Positions 26,596-35,566 of a DNA stretch of 64,000 nt are shown here, in pieces. Numbering within the stretch: the first letter of the stretch is position 1; each line of letters begins with the position of its first letter. Made by a program: the position numbers and the translations under genes. Below the pieces are notes generated by a model, which made no database searches, was not told the origin of the DNA, and worked only from the letters and a program-made list of their open reading frames with translations. This DNA is from Microbacterium sp. 8M. Lineage in GTDB: Bacteria > Actinomycetota > Actinomycetes > Actinomycetales > Microbacteriaceae. The stretch covers positions 1,515,147 through 1,579,146 of the forward strand of contig NZ_LR733284.1 in the NCBI RefSeq assembly GCF_902506375.1, in the 5' to 3' direction.

Positions 26596-26629
26596 GGGCG
26601 GATCCAGTCTAGTGAGGCCGGATCCGCCC
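26596..26629 (-). promoter_or_regulatory. Inverted repeat built from two GGATCC copies overlapping the tRNA-Leu promoter
   Basis: GGGCGGATCC (26596-26605) is the exact complement of 26620-26629, with a 14-base loop. The loop contains TAGACT on the minus strand (26611-26606), well placed as the -10 of the tRNA gene. The hairpin also lies just past the aldo/keto reductase stop, so it may end that transcript while carrying the tRNA promoter. Confidence 0.5.
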
Positions 26630-26643
26630 CTGCCCCTCCATGC

Positions 26644-27468
26644 TCAGCCGTGGAACTCGTGCGGGTGCGGGCCGGTGCGGCCGTCGCGGTCGAGCGCGTC
26701 GATCGCGGCGAGCTCGGCGGCGTCGAGGTCGAAGCCGAACACGTCGAAGTTCTCTGCGATGCGGCTCGGCGTGACGGACTTGGGGATCACGACGCGTCCC
26801 TGCTGCAGGTGCCAGCGCAGCACCACCTGGGCCGGGGTGCGGCCGTGTCGGGTGGCGATCGACGTGATCGCCGGATCCTGCAGCACCGCGCCCTGCGCGA
26901 GCGGGCTCCATGCCTCCGTCACCACGCCCGCCGCGGCGTCCGCCGCGACGACCGCGCGGTTCTGGAAGGCGGGGTGCAACTCGACCTGGTTGATCGCGGG
27001 AACGACGGATCCGGTCTCGAGGATCCGCGTGAGATGCACGGGCTCGAAGTTCGAGACGCCGATCGCGCGGACGCGGCCCTGCTCGTAGAGGGCTTCGAGG
27101 CCCCGCCAGGTGCCGGCGTAATCGCCGTCGCCGAGCTCGGGCCAATGGATGAGGTAGAGGTCGAGGGCGTCCAGTCCCAGCTTCTCGAGGCTCGCGTCGT
27201 AGGCGCGCAGGGTGGCGTCGTAGCCCTGGTCGGTGTTCCACGCCTTCGAGGTCACGAAGAGCTCGTCCCGGGCGATGCCGGACTCGGCGATCGCGCGGCC
27301 GACGCCGCGCTCGTTGCCGTAGATCGCGGCGGTGTCGATGCTGCGGTAGCCCGCCTGCAGTGCGGCGGTGACGGCGGCGGTGGTCTCGTCATCAGGGACC
27401 TGGAAGACGCCGAAGCCGAGCTGGGGCATGGTCACGCCGTTGTTCAGCGTGATGGTGGGAACGGTCAT
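26644..27468 (-). CDS. Aldo/keto reductase
   Basis: A 274-residue NADPH-dependent reductase of the 2,5-diketo-gluconate reductase type. The catalytic tetrad is visible: D and Y in DTAAIYGNE, K in VTSKAW, H in LIHWPE. The opening is TITLNNGVTMPQLGFGVFQV, and the cofactor end is IPKSVTPSRIAEN. AGAAGGACG sits before the ATG at 27468. It lies 41 bases downstream of the MFS gene on the same strand, so the two may be co-transcribed. Physiological substrate unknown. Confidence 0.9.
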   Translation of the reverse strand: MTVPTITLNNGVTMPQLGFGVFQVPDDETTAAVTAALQAGYRSIDTAAIYGNERGVGRAIAESGIARDELFVTSKAWNTDQGYDATLRAYDASLEKLGLDALDLYLIHWPELGDGDYAGTWRGLEALYEQGRVRAIGVSNFEPVHLTRILETGSVVPAINQVELHPAFQNRAVVAADAAAGVVTEAWSPLAQGAVLQDPAITSIATRHGRTPAQVVLRWHLQQGRVVIPKSVTPSRIAENFDVFGFDLDAAELAAIDALDRDGRTGPHPHEFHG

Positions 27469-27509
27469 GTCGTTCGTCCTTCTGTGGGGTGTGGAGGAGG
27501 GGTCGTGGT

Positions 27510-28718
27510 TCAGTCCGCGATGACGGGCGTGGTCGCGGTGATCGTGCGCACCGTGGCGGTGCCGCGGCGAGCGTTCGCTCCGCGCGCCGCGGCTGCGGCG
27601 GCGATCATCACGACCAGCGCCAGCGCCGTGATGCCGGCGCCGATCCAGATGGGGGAGGTGTAGCCGAGGCCCGCGGCGATGCCGACGCCTCCGGCCCAGG
27701 CTCCGAGGGCGTTGCCGACGTTGAAGGCGCCGATGTTCGCGCCCGAGGCCAGCGTCGGGGCGGACGACGCGTATCCCATGATCCGCGACTGCAGGCCGGG
27801 CACCGTGCCGAATCCGAAACCGCCCATGAGGAAGAGCGCGACGACGGTCGCCGGCCCGCTGGATGCGACGAGGGCGAAGCCCGCGAGCACGACGACGAGC
27901 GCGGCGATGAAGACGATCAAGGTCGCATCGATCGAGCGGTCGGCGGCCTTGCCGCCGGCCCAGTTCCCGAGGAACAGGCCGACGCCGAACAGCACGAGCA
28001 GCCACGGCACCATGCCCGATGCGAAGCCGCTGATCTCGGTGAGCGTGTACGCGATGTAGGTGAAGGCGCCGAACATGCCGCCGTAGGCGAGCACGGTCAC
28101 GATGAGCGACAGCCACACCTGACCGGAGCGGAACGCGCCGAGCTCGTCGCGCAGGCGGGTCGGCGTGATGTCGTGCGTCGCCGGCACGAGCAGGGCGATC
28201 CCGACGAACGCCAGCACGCCGATGATCGCGATGGCCCAGAACGTGGCGCGCCAGCCGAGCTGCTGGCCGAGGAAGGTGCCGAACGGCACGCCGAGAACGT
28301 TCGCCGCCGTGAGGCCGGTGAACATGATCGCGATCGCGCCGGCCTTCTTGGCGGCGGGCACGAGCGAGGCGGCGAGGACGGATCCGATCCCGAAGAACGC
28401 CCCGTGCGTGAGGGCGGCGATGATCCGCCCCACCATCGCGAGGCCGTAGCCGGGAGCGAGTGCGGTGAGCGCGTTGCCGATGATGAAGAGGACGATGAGG
28501 CCGAGCAGGACGGGCTTGCGGGGCAGGCGCGTCGTGGCGGCGGTGAGGAAAAGCGCGCCGACGACGACGCTCAGCGCATAGCCGGAGATGAGCCAGCCGG
28601 CGGCGGCCTCGGTGACACCGAAGTCGGCGGCCACCTCGGGCAGCAGGCCCATGATGACGAACTCGGTGAGGCCGATTCCGAAGGCGCCGAGGGCGAGGGC
28701 GATCAGGCCGAGAGGCAT
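27510..28718 (-). CDS. MFS transporter, drug-efflux type
   Basis: A 402-residue, twelve-helix major facilitator of the DHA1 family, close in form to arabinose/chloramphenicol exporters: GIGLTEFVIMGLLPEVAADFG in helix 1 and SGYALSVVVGAL in helix 2. The ATG at 28718 follows CCAGGAG at good spacing; upstream in-frame sequence is not protein-like. It is divergent from a MarR regulator, the usual layout for a repressor-controlled efflux pump. Confidence 0.88.
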   Translation of the reverse strand: MPLGLIALALGAFGIGLTEFVIMGLLPEVAADFGVTEAAAGWLISGYALSVVVGALFLTAATTRLPRKPVLLGLIVLFIIGNALTALAPGYGLAMVGRIIAALTHGAFFGIGSVLAASLVPAAKKAGAIAIMFTGLTAANVLGVPFGTFLGQQLGWRATFWAIAIIGVLAFVGIALLVPATHDITPTRLRDELGAFRSGQVWLSLIVTVLAYGGMFGAFTYIAYTLTEISGFASGMVPWLLVLFGVGLFLGNWAGGKAADRSIDATLIVFIAALVVVLAGFALVASSGPATVVALFLMGGFGFGTVPGLQSRIMGYASSAPTLASGANIGAFNVGNALGAWAGGVGIAAGLGYTSPIWIGAGITALALVVMIAAAAAARGANARRGTATVRTITATTPVIAD

Positions 28719-28740
28719 GGGGAAACTCCTGGTACAGTGG

Positions 28741-28814
28741 GATAGTTGCAGACGCGGGATTTTGCGTCGGTGATCACAATACTTGCACACGCAAATAGAT
28801 AGCGCAAGCAACTA
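28741..28814. promoter_or_regulatory. Divergent promoter region with nested inverted repeats, probable MarR operators
   Basis: Between the MFS and marR starts there are three symmetrical elements. TAGTTGC at 28743 pairs with GCAACTA at 28808. GACGC (28751-28755) pairs with GCGTC (28764-28768). TTGC (28783-28786) pairs with GCAA (28791-28794). MarR proteins bind such short palindromes. Which one is the true operator cannot be decided by eye. Confidence 0.45.
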
Positions 28815-28827
28815 CTTTGGAGGATCC

Positions 28828-29277
28828 ATGGGCATCGCCGATGACGCCGTCGAGATCCGCGCACGCGGATGGCGCACGATGGCCGCGCTGCACGCCATGA
28901 TCGAGGCGGAGCTGGAGCGGGCCCTGTCCGCGGAGGCGGGGCTCTCGGTCGTCGAGTACACCGTGCTGGAGGCGCTGAGCCGGCAGGACGGCTGGCACAT
29001 GCGCATGCAGCAGCTCGCCCGTGCCGCCGCCCTCAGCCCGAGCGCGACCACGCGGCTGGTGAACAGGCTCGAGGATCGCGGGCTGCTGACCCGGATCCTG
29101 TGCGTCGACGACCGGCGCGGGATCTACACCGAGCTCACCCCGAGCGGGCAGGAGCTGTACGAGCGCGCCCGTCCGGTGCACGACGAGACCCTGGAGCGCG
29201 TGCTCGCTGACGCCGCCGAGCAGCCCGAGCTGCTGCCGATGGTCGACGCACTGCACGACGTGGCGCGCGTCGGCTGA
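28828..29277 (+). CDS. MarR family transcriptional regulator
   Basis: A 149-residue winged-helix regulator. It has the LSVVEYTVLEALSRQDG lead helix, the recognition helix region LARAAALSPSATTRLVNRLE, and the wing DDRRGIYTELTPSGQELYE typical of MarR. GGAGG lies six bases before the ATG. It is likely the local repressor of the divergent MFS pump and, through read-through, of the aldo/keto reductase. The inducer is unknown. Confidence 0.9.
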   Translation: MGIADDAVEIRARGWRTMAALHAMIEAELERALSAEAGLSVVEYTVLEALSRQDGWHMRMQQLARAAALSPSATTRLVNRLEDRGLLTRILCVDDRRGIYTELTPSGQELYERARPVHDETLERVLADAAEQPELLPMVDALHDVARVG

Positions 29278-29373
29278 CAGCGGTTGGCGGTCGCGGTCGG
29301 GTGGGCCCAGCCCTGCGGCGTGGGCTGTGGATAACTTCCGGGGTCGAAGCGCGGATCCTGCGACGATGCGGGG

Positions 29374-30525
29374 GTGAGCCTCAGCACCGCCGCCGTCACC
29401 GAGAGGGTGCGCGCACGACTGCGCGCCGAGCGGACCGACCCGTCCGTCCACCCCGATGAGGCGCGCCGGATCGCCCAGTTCGAGGTGCGCCGGCACAACG
29501 ATCAGGCCCTTGCCCGAGGCACGGCGACGATAGACGACGAGGCGGCCTGCGTGCGCGACATCCTCGCCGGGGTCGCGGGGTACGGCCCGCTGCAGCCGCT
29601 GCTCGACGACGACACGATCGAGGAGATCTGGCTGAACGGACCCTCGCACGTGTTCATCGCGCGCGAGGGGCGCAGTGAGCGCGCGCCGATCGCGCTGACC
29701 GAGGCGCAGCTGCGCGATGTCGTCGAGCGCATGCTGCACGCCACCGGGCGCCGCGTCGATCTCGGCCAGCCTTTCGTCGACGCATCCCTGCCCGACGGCT
29801 CCCGCCTGCACGTCGCGATCGCCGATGTGGTGCGGGGATCATGGGCGGTGAACATCCGGAAGTTCCTGCCGCGGTACCGGAGCCTGGAGTCGCTCGTGGC
29901 GCAGGGCATGGTACCGCCGCACGTCGCGGCGACGCTGGCCGACGCGATGCGCGCGGGGCGCAGCGTGATCGTGTCCGGCCCTACGCACGCGGGCAAGACC
30001 ACGCTGCTGGCGGCGCTCGTCGCCGAGTGCGTGGATCAGCGCGTGATCACGGTGGAGGAGACGTTCGAGCTCGGCGTGCAGGCCCCCGACCTCGTCGCCC
30101 TGCAGGGGCGCCAGGCCAGTCTGGAGGGCACGGGCGAGATCACGCTGCGACGGCTCGTGAAGGAGGCGCTGCGGATGCGGCCCGACCGGCTCGTCGTCGG
30201 CGAGGTGCGCGATGCCGAAGCGCTCGACCTCGTGCTCGCCCTGAACACCGGCGTTCCTGGAGCGGCGACGGTGCACGCGAACTCGGCGGCGGAGGCGCTG
30301 GAGAAGCTCAGCATGCTGCCGCTGCTCGCCGGCCGCAACATCGACCGCGCGTTCATCGCGCCCGCTCTCGCCGTGTCGGTGGACCTCGTCGTGCACTGCC
30401 GGCGGGATGCCGACGGCACCCGGCGGGTCGCCGAGGTGATCGCGCCCACGACGGCCGACGCCGACGGGCGGATCCGTCACGGCGTGCTGTTCGCCGACGC
30501 TCGTCCGGGGGAGGGCATCGCATGA
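29374..30525 (+). CDS. tadA: Tad pilus assembly ATPase (TadA/CpaF-like)
   Basis: A 383-residue secretion ATPase of the CpaF/TadA branch that powers Flp pilus assembly at the membrane. The N-terminal domain contains YGPLQPLLDDDTIEEIWLNG. Walker A is SGPTHAGKTT, followed by VEETFELG (Asp-box-like), LQGRQAS, and the Walker B/His-box region LRMRPDRLVVGEVRD. GTG start at 29374; no good Shine-Dalgarno is seen. It opens a compact seven-gene Tad cluster and overlaps tadB by four bases. Confidence 0.9.
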   Translation: MSLSTAAVTERVRARLRAERTDPSVHPDEARRIAQFEVRRHNDQALARGTATIDDEAACVRDILAGVAGYGPLQPLLDDDTIEEIWLNGPSHVFIAREGRSERAPIALTEAQLRDVVERMLHATGRRVDLGQPFVDASLPDGSRLHVAIADVVRGSWAVNIRKFLPRYRSLESLVAQGMVPPHVAATLADAMRAGRSVIVSGPTHAGKTTLLAALVAECVDQRVITVEETFELGVQAPDLVALQGRQASLEGTGEITLRRLVKEALRMRPDRLVVGEVRDAEALDLVLALNTGVPGAATVHANSAAEALEKLSMLPLLAGRNIDRAFIAPALAVSVDLVVHCRRDADGTRRVAEVIAPTTADADGRIRHGVLFADARPGEGIA

Positions 30526-31376
30526 CGCTGCTGCTGGGCGCGCTGCTCGCGGCGGGCGTCGTGCTTGCGGTGTCGCCGTGGCTGTGGCCGGCCGGCGCGC
30601 GCCGGACCCGTGCGCCGCGGACCGGTGCGGCGACCCGGCTGCTGCGCGAGGCGGGGTTCCGCGCCGATGCGCGCGTGCTCGTCGTCGCGGTCGTCGCCGG
30701 CGGCCTCGTCACCGCGGCGGTGGCGTGGCTCCTCACCGGGACGGCGGCGTTCGCGCTCGTGCTGGCCGTGGCGGGAGCCGCCGCGCCCGTGGTGTTCCTG
30801 CGCTCTCGGCGGCAGCGCCTGCTCCGGCTGCGGCGCGGGCTGTGGCCCGACGTGTGCGACCTGCTCATCGCGTCGATCCGGGTGGGCATGCCGCTGCCGG
30901 ACGCCGTCGCGGCGCTGGAGGAGGCCGCCCCGGCACCGCTGCGGCCGGCCTTCGCGGCGTTCGCCCGCGACCTGCACGCAACGGGACTGTTCGACGCCGC
31001 GGCCGTGAAGCTCAAAGAGGCGCTCGCGGATCCTGTCGGCGACCGCATCCTCGAGACACTGCGCATGGCACGCGAGGTCGGCGGCACGGAGCTGAGCACG
31101 GTGCTGCGGGCGCTGTCGAGCTCGGTGCGGGCGGAGGCGGCGCTGCGGTCGGAAGTCGAGGCGCGGCAATCGTGGATCCGTGGCGCCGCGGTGCTGGGAG
31201 CGATCGCGCCGTGGGTGATCCTGGCGCTGCTCCTGCTGCGGCCGGAGGGAGCGGAGGCCTACACCAGTCCCGAGGGCGTCGCCCTGATCTTCGGCGGAGC
31301 TGCCGTGTCGTTCGTCGCGTTCCGAATCATGCTGCGCATCGGCCGGCTGCCCGAGCCGCGGAGGTGGTTCCAGTGA
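30522..31376 (+). CDS. tadB: Tad pilus inner-membrane platform protein TadB
   Basis: A 284-residue membrane protein with two helices near the N-terminus (about 1-20 and 50-90), a cytoplasmic T2SSF domain (RRGLWPDVCDLLIASIRVGMPLPDAV), and two C-terminal helices. TadB and TadC form the platform on which the ATPase acts. ATGA overlap with tadA and GTGA overlap with tadC show tight translational coupling. Confidence 0.88.
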   Translation: MTLLLGALLAAGVVLAVSPWLWPAGARRTRAPRTGAATRLLREAGFRADARVLVVAVVAGGLVTAAVAWLLTGTAAFALVLAVAGAAAPVVFLRSRRQRLLRLRRGLWPDVCDLLIASIRVGMPLPDAVAALEEAAPAPLRPAFAAFARDLHATGLFDAAAVKLKEALADPVGDRILETLRMAREVGGTELSTVLRALSSSVRAEAALRSEVEARQSWIRGAAVLGAIAPWVILALLLLRPEGAEAYTSPEGVALIFGGAAVSFVAFRIMLRIGRLPEPRRWFQ

Positions 31377-32299
31377 ACGCGCTGTCCGATCTCGCGATCG
31401 CCGTGCTGCTCGGCGGGGCGCTCGCCGCGGGGGTCCTCCTCGTGCTGGCCGCCTTCCCGCGGTGGCGCTGGGCCGACCTCAGCTCCCGGATCGCGCCGCA
31501 CCTGCGCGACGTCGCCGACCTCGCCGATCCGACGGCGCGGCTGCCGTGGCGGATGCCCGCCGGGGGCTCCTGGGCCGCGCGGATCAAGGGCGCCCTCGGT
31601 CTCTTCGGCGGAGGCGACGCCGGCGTCGCGCTGCGGCTGACCCAGGCGGGACTGCCCGGCGGTCCGGGCGCGTTCCGCAGCCGCCAGCTCGTGTGGGTGC
31701 TGGTCGGGCTCGGAGCAGGGGCCGCCACGACGGTCGCGCTCGTCCTCGCGGGCCGCCTCTCCGCGCCCGCCGTGCTGCTGCCCGTGCTGACGGCGGTCAT
31801 CGCCGGCGTCGCCTGTGACGCCCTGCTGAGCGCCCGCGCGAAGGCACGCGTCGGCCGGCTCACCGAGGAGCTCCCGACGGTGCTGGAGTTCCTCGCGCTG
31901 TGCCTGTCCGCGGGCGAGGGGCTGCCGGACGCGCTGCGCCGGGTCGGCGCCGCGGGATCCGGCGAGCTCAGCGGCGAACTGCGCGCGGTGACGCTCGCGG
32001 TGAACACCGGGTCCTCCCTCGCGGATGCGCTCGGCGACTGCGCCCACCGGCTGCAGACCCCGCCGCTGACGCGCGCGGTCGATCAGATCATCGCGGCTCT
32101 CGAGCGCGGCGCGCCGCTGGCCGCGGTGCTGCAGGCGCAGGCGTCGGACGCACGTGAGGAGACGAAGCGCAGTCTGATCGAGCAGGCCGGCCGCAAGGAG
32201 ATCCTGATGCTCCTCCCGCTCGTCTTCCTCATCCTCCCGTTGTCCGTTCTGTTCGCCGTCTTCCCCGGCGTGTTCATCCTGAGGCTCGGAATCGGCTGA
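31373..32299 (+). CDS. tadC: Tad pilus inner-membrane platform protein TadC
   Basis: A 308-residue paralogue of TadB. N-terminal helix, two more near residues 100-150, then the T2SSF domain with ELPTVLEFLALCLSAGEGLPDAL and QASDAREETKRSLIEQAGRKEILMLLPLVF leading into the last helix. GTG start overlaps the tadB stop by four bases. Confidence 0.88.
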   Translation: MNALSDLAIAVLLGGALAAGVLLVLAAFPRWRWADLSSRIAPHLRDVADLADPTARLPWRMPAGGSWAARIKGALGLFGGGDAGVALRLTQAGLPGGPGAFRSRQLVWVLVGLGAGAATTVALVLAGRLSAPAVLLPVLTAVIAGVACDALLSARAKARVGRLTEELPTVLEFLALCLSAGEGLPDALRRVGAAGSGELSGELRAVTLAVNTGSSLADALGDCAHRLQTPPLTRAVDQIIAALERGAPLAAVLQAQASDAREETKRSLIEQAGRKEILMLLPLVFLILPLSVLFAVFPGVFILRLGIG

Positions 32300-32333
32300 C
32301 GTCTCACCGGACCGCATCCACGAAAGGAATCCC

Positions 32334-32540
32334 ATGTCTGCAGATCGCGCATCCGTGCACTTCACTCGCCCGGATCCGCTGACCGTCGCCCCATCCGATG
32401 ATCCGGAGCGGGGTGACGTTCCCGGCTGGGTGCTGATCACGTTGATGACGGCAGGGCTTGTCGTGCTGATCTGGGCCGTGGCCGGTCCTGCGCTCACGAA
32501 CCTGTTCGAGCAGGCGATCGCACGCGTGAGCGGACTCTGA
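32334..32540 (+). CDS. Small membrane protein of the Tad locus, probable Flp pilin
   Basis: 68 residues: a polar N-terminus of about 28, then GDVPGWVLITLMTAGLVVLI, a single hydrophobic helix, and a short amphipathic end. A short protein with one central helix placed between tadC and tadE fits the Flp major pilin. The usual prepilin-peptidase glycine-plus-Glu5 motif is not clear, so cleavage is uncertain. AAAGGAAT precedes the ATG. Confidence 0.7.
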   Translation: MSADRASVHFTRPDPLTVAPSDDPERGDVPGWVLITLMTAGLVVLIWAVAGPALTNLFEQAIARVSGL

Positions 32541-32547
32541 CCGCACC

Positions 32548-32964
32548 ATGAGCGTCGGAAGGCGAGGTGTCGACGTGCTCGGCGACGACCGGGGATCCAG
32601 CCCCGTCGAGTTCGTGCTCGTCGGTGCGCTGCTGACTGCGCTCACCCTGGCCGTGCTGCAGTTCGCGCTCGCCGTGTACGTGCGCAACGTGGTGCACGAC
32701 GCCGCCGTCGAAGGTGCGCACGTCGCAGCGCTCGCCGATACCGACCCGGGTGAGGGCGTGCAGCGCACCGCCCTCGTCATCGGTCGTGCCATCGGCGCGG
32801 AGTACGCGCGCGATGTCAGCGTGCGCGAGACGGCGGCGCTGGGTGTGCCCACCATGGAGGTGACGGTGCGCACGACGCTCCCGCTCATCGGCCTGCTCGG
32901 GGTGCCGTCGGGGCTGGAGGTGACCGGCCGTGCTCCTGTGGAGTCGTTCACCGAAGCCGGCTGA
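32548..32964 (+). CDS. TadE-like pseudopilin
   Basis: A 138-residue TadE-family protein. A short basic leader is followed by DDRGSSPVEFVLVGALLTALTL, which has the conserved Glu of the TadE helix, and then an extracellular domain. It starts seven bases after the pilin stop. TadE proteins act as minor pilins in Flp biogenesis. Confidence 0.82.
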   Translation: MSVGRRGVDVLGDDRGSSPVEFVLVGALLTALTLAVLQFALAVYVRNVVHDAAVEGAHVAALADTDPGEGVQRTALVIGRAIGAEYARDVSVRETAALGVPTMEVTVRTTLPLIGLLGVPSGLEVTGRAPVESFTEAG

Positions 32965-32986
32965 TGCGCCAGGCGCGGAGGGCGGA

Positions 32987-33451
32987 GTGCCAAGCGGCCC
33001 GCCGCGGGCGCGCCTGCTCGCCGACGAGGACGGATCCGCCGCCCTGGAGTTCATCGGGCTCGGGGTGATCCTCCTGGTCCCGCTGGTGTACCTCGTGCTC
33101 GCGCTCGGGGCGATCCAAGGGCAGCTGCTCGGCGCGGAGTCCGCGGCTCGGCACGCGGCTCGCACCATGAGCGCCGCCTCGGACGGCGCGGAGGCCATGG
33201 CCCGCGCCGATGCGGCGGTGCGGTCGGCGATCGAGGAATACGGCATGGATGCGGCCGCCGTCGACGTCGACATCCGGTGCGCGCCGGCCGCGGTCGCGTG
33301 CCCCTCCGCGGGGGCGACGGTGGTCGTCACCGTCACGGCGAGGGTCGCACTGCCGCTCGTCCCTCCCGTGCTCGGCCTGGACCGGATCGGGACGGTCCCC
33401 GTGCAGGCGGCGTCGGCGTACAAGGTCTCGCGCACGTGGACGGGCGGATGA
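32987..33451 (+). CDS. Second TadE-like pseudopilin
   Basis: A 154-residue protein with EDGSAALEFIGLGVILLVPLV, the TadE helix motif, followed by a secreted domain with one cysteine pair (IRCAPAAVAC). GTG at 32987 is chosen because GGAGGG precedes it; an in-frame GTG at 32930 would overlap tadE. ATGA overlap with the next gene. Confidence 0.78.
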   Translation: MPSGPPRARLLADEDGSAALEFIGLGVILLVPLVYLVLALGAIQGQLLGAESAARHAARTMSAASDGAEAMARADAAVRSAIEEYGMDAAAVDVDIRCAPAAVACPSAGATVVVTVTARVALPLVPPVLGLDRIGTVPVQAASAYKVSRTWTGG

Positions 33452-33924
33452 GCGCCGCGGGCCTGCGCCGGCCGGAGTCCCGGCTCTGTCTCGGGCGACC
33501 CGACTCCGGCGGAGGCCCGTTCGGCGACGAGCGGGGGAGCACGATGCCGCTGATCCTCGGATACCTCGTGCTCGCGATCGCCCTCATCTACGTGTGCGTC
33601 TGCGCCACCGACCTGTACATCGCCCAGAAGCGCCTCGACTCGGTGGCCGATGCGGCGGCGCTCGCCGGAGCGGACGGCTTCCGGCTGCAGGTCGACGGTG
33701 CGGCGATCCGTGCGGAGCTCGAGGACGCCGCGATCGCCGAGCAGGCGACAGCGGTGATCGGCGTGCTCGCCGACGGCACGGAACTGGTGTCCGCGGGCAG
33801 CCCCGACGGTCTCTCCGCCCGCGTGACCGTGCGGACGACGTGGACGCCTCCGCTGCTCAGCGAGCTGCTGCCGCCGATGGTGACGATCCAGTCGACCGGC
33901 ACGAGCCGCACCGCACTGGAGTGA
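33448..33924 (+). CDS. TadG-related pilus assembly protein
   Basis: A 158-residue protein with GDERGSTMPLILGYLVLAIA, then CATDLYIAQKRLDSVADAAALAGADGF, the N-terminal signature of TadG/Flp-associated proteins. It is shorter than full TadG and lacks the von Willebrand A domain. It closes the cluster; no gene for a prepilin peptidase or TadZ is found nearby. Confidence 0.78.
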   Translation: MSAAGLRRPESRLCLGRPDSGGGPFGDERGSTMPLILGYLVLAIALIYVCVCATDLYIAQKRLDSVADAAALAGADGFRLQVDGAAIRAELEDAAIAEQATAVIGVLADGTELVSAGSPDGLSARVTVRTTWTPPLLSELLPPMVTIQSTGTSRTALE

Positions 33925-33993
33925 CGGCGCCCGCGCCGGTGCTCGCGGCACGCCGGTGCTGACAGGGCCCGCCCCTGCGTCCGTGATGCGCGT

Positions 33994-35490
33994 TCACCCG
34001 CCGTGGGGCGTCCGGTAGACGGTCAGCGCCCGTCGGACGGCGCGGATCCGCAGCCGATCGCTCGGCTCGCCGACCTCGCCGTCGCGCGTAACGCGCTCCG
34101 GGCCCTGGGGGAGGGTGATCTCGAGCTCCGGGGCGGAGACCTCGTGGTACTGCTTCACCCTGGCCAGCTGCCCGGTGAGCGTCGCCAGCAGCACGACGAA
34201 GCGCGACCACCGGGTGGACACGTCCAGGATCCTCAGGTCCAGGAGCCCGTCCTGAAGGTCTTCGCGCACGCTCGGCGCGAAGCCGCGCGGCTGGTACTGG
34301 CCGTTCCCGATGAAGAGCAGGCTCGACTCGCGGGTCCTGCCATCGACGGTCACCGTGATCGCGCGATCCTTGTGCATGGTGCGCCACCCGGCGACGAGTG
34401 CGGCGAGCGGCTTGCCGATCCGCTTCTCGAGGCGCTCCCGGATGCGCACGAAATCGGTGTAAGCGCCGACGCTCGCGGTGTTGAGGAAGATCCTGTCGTT
34501 CAGGTAGGCGACATCCACCGTCGTCGCGCTGCCGCGCTGGATCGCCCGCACGGTGCGACTCGCGCGCTCGGCGCCGACGGCGCGGGCGAAGTGGTTGAAC
34601 GTTCCGGCCGGGAACACCGCGAGCGGGATACCGCGGTCGATGGCCGCCTCGGCGGCCGCCGCGATGGTGCCGTCGCCGCCGGCGACCGCGAGGACCTCGG
34701 CCCCGGCGGCGGCGCGTCGCATCACGGCGTGCACATCGTCCGACCCCTGCAGCTCGAGGATCCTCATCCTGGGCAGGGCCCGGCGCAGGCTCCGGGTGAG
34801 GGCCGCACCCCGACCGCTGTGCGCCGCCGGGTTGACCACGAGCACGACGCCCTCGCCGCGAGGACGCGGGGACAGCTGGTCCAGTTCCCGCGGTGCGGGC
34901 GCGGCCGGGGGCGGGACGGGCGGCACGAGCCGCCGGCCGATCGCCGCCACGGTGCCGCCGAGGACGAAGCCGGCCGCGACGTCGGACGGATAGTGCGCCC
35001 CGGTCGCGACCCGGGAGAACCCGACGAGCCCCGCGAGCACGCCCAGCGGCACCGCGGCGGCGGGCAGCTCCGCGGAGACCGCTGCCGCGAAGGCCGCCGC
35101 ACTCGCGGAGTGCCCGCTCGGGAAGGAGGAGGACAGCGGGGCGCGGCGGGAGAGTCTGAGCAGCGGGATGAGGTCTCGGATCGGCCGCTGGCGGTGGTGC
35201 AGGCGCTTGGCGAGCTGGTTCGCGATGAGGCTGGTCGCGCCGAGCGTGACCACGCCGCGCAGGGCGCCGCGGCGGGCGCGGCTGCGGCCGGTGAGGTACA
35301 TCCCGCCGGCGATGACGAGCCAGAGCACCGAGTGGTCCGCGGCATTGGTCAGCCTCGGCATCCACCGGTCCAGAATCGGGCTCGGCGTCGACGCGACCGC
35401 CGAGAACACCGCCGCGTCCAGCGCGTGGATCTGCTCGCGGGCGCTCGCCGCGCCGGCGCGGATCCGCCGCGGGTTCCTCCTGGGTGCCAT
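33994..35490 (-). CDS. Fusion of PAP2 phosphatase and diacylglycerol/sphingosine-type lipid kinase
   Basis: A 498-residue two-domain protein. Residues about 30-205 are a membrane PAP2 phosphatase with KRLHHRQRP, SSSFPSGHSAS and SRVATGAHYPSDVAAG. Residues about 220-490 are a DAGK-catalytic domain with VVLVVNPAAHSGRG, AVAGGDGTI and FPAGTFNHFAR. Such fusions are common in actinobacteria and are expected to act on membrane lipid phosphates; the substrate is unproven. GGAGG lies before the ATG at 35490, where the first helix begins. Confidence 0.88.
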   Translation of the reverse strand: MAPRRNPRRIRAGAASAREQIHALDAAVFSAVASTPSPILDRWMPRLTNAADHSVLWLVIAGGMYLTGRSRARRGALRGVVTLGATSLIANQLAKRLHHRQRPIRDLIPLLRLSRRAPLSSSFPSGHSASAAAFAAAVSAELPAAAVPLGVLAGLVGFSRVATGAHYPSDVAAGFVLGGTVAAIGRRLVPPVPPPAAPAPRELDQLSPRPRGEGVVLVVNPAAHSGRGAALTRSLRRALPRMRILELQGSDDVHAVMRRAAAGAEVLAVAGGDGTIAAAAEAAIDRGIPLAVFPAGTFNHFARAVGAERASRTVRAIQRGSATTVDVAYLNDRIFLNTASVGAYTDFVRIRERLEKRIGKPLAALVAGWRTMHKDRAITVTVDGRTRESSLLFIGNGQYQPRGFAPSVREDLQDGLLDLRILDVSTRWSRFVVLLATLTGQLARVKQYHEVSAPELEITLPQGPERVTRDGEVGEPSDRLRIRAVRRALTVYRTPHGG

Positions 35491-35566
35491 CGAGTACCTC
35501 CTCCCTCTCACGCTAGCGAAGGCGCCGCAGAGCACAGACCGCCCTTGCGGCGAGGAGCCACGACCG

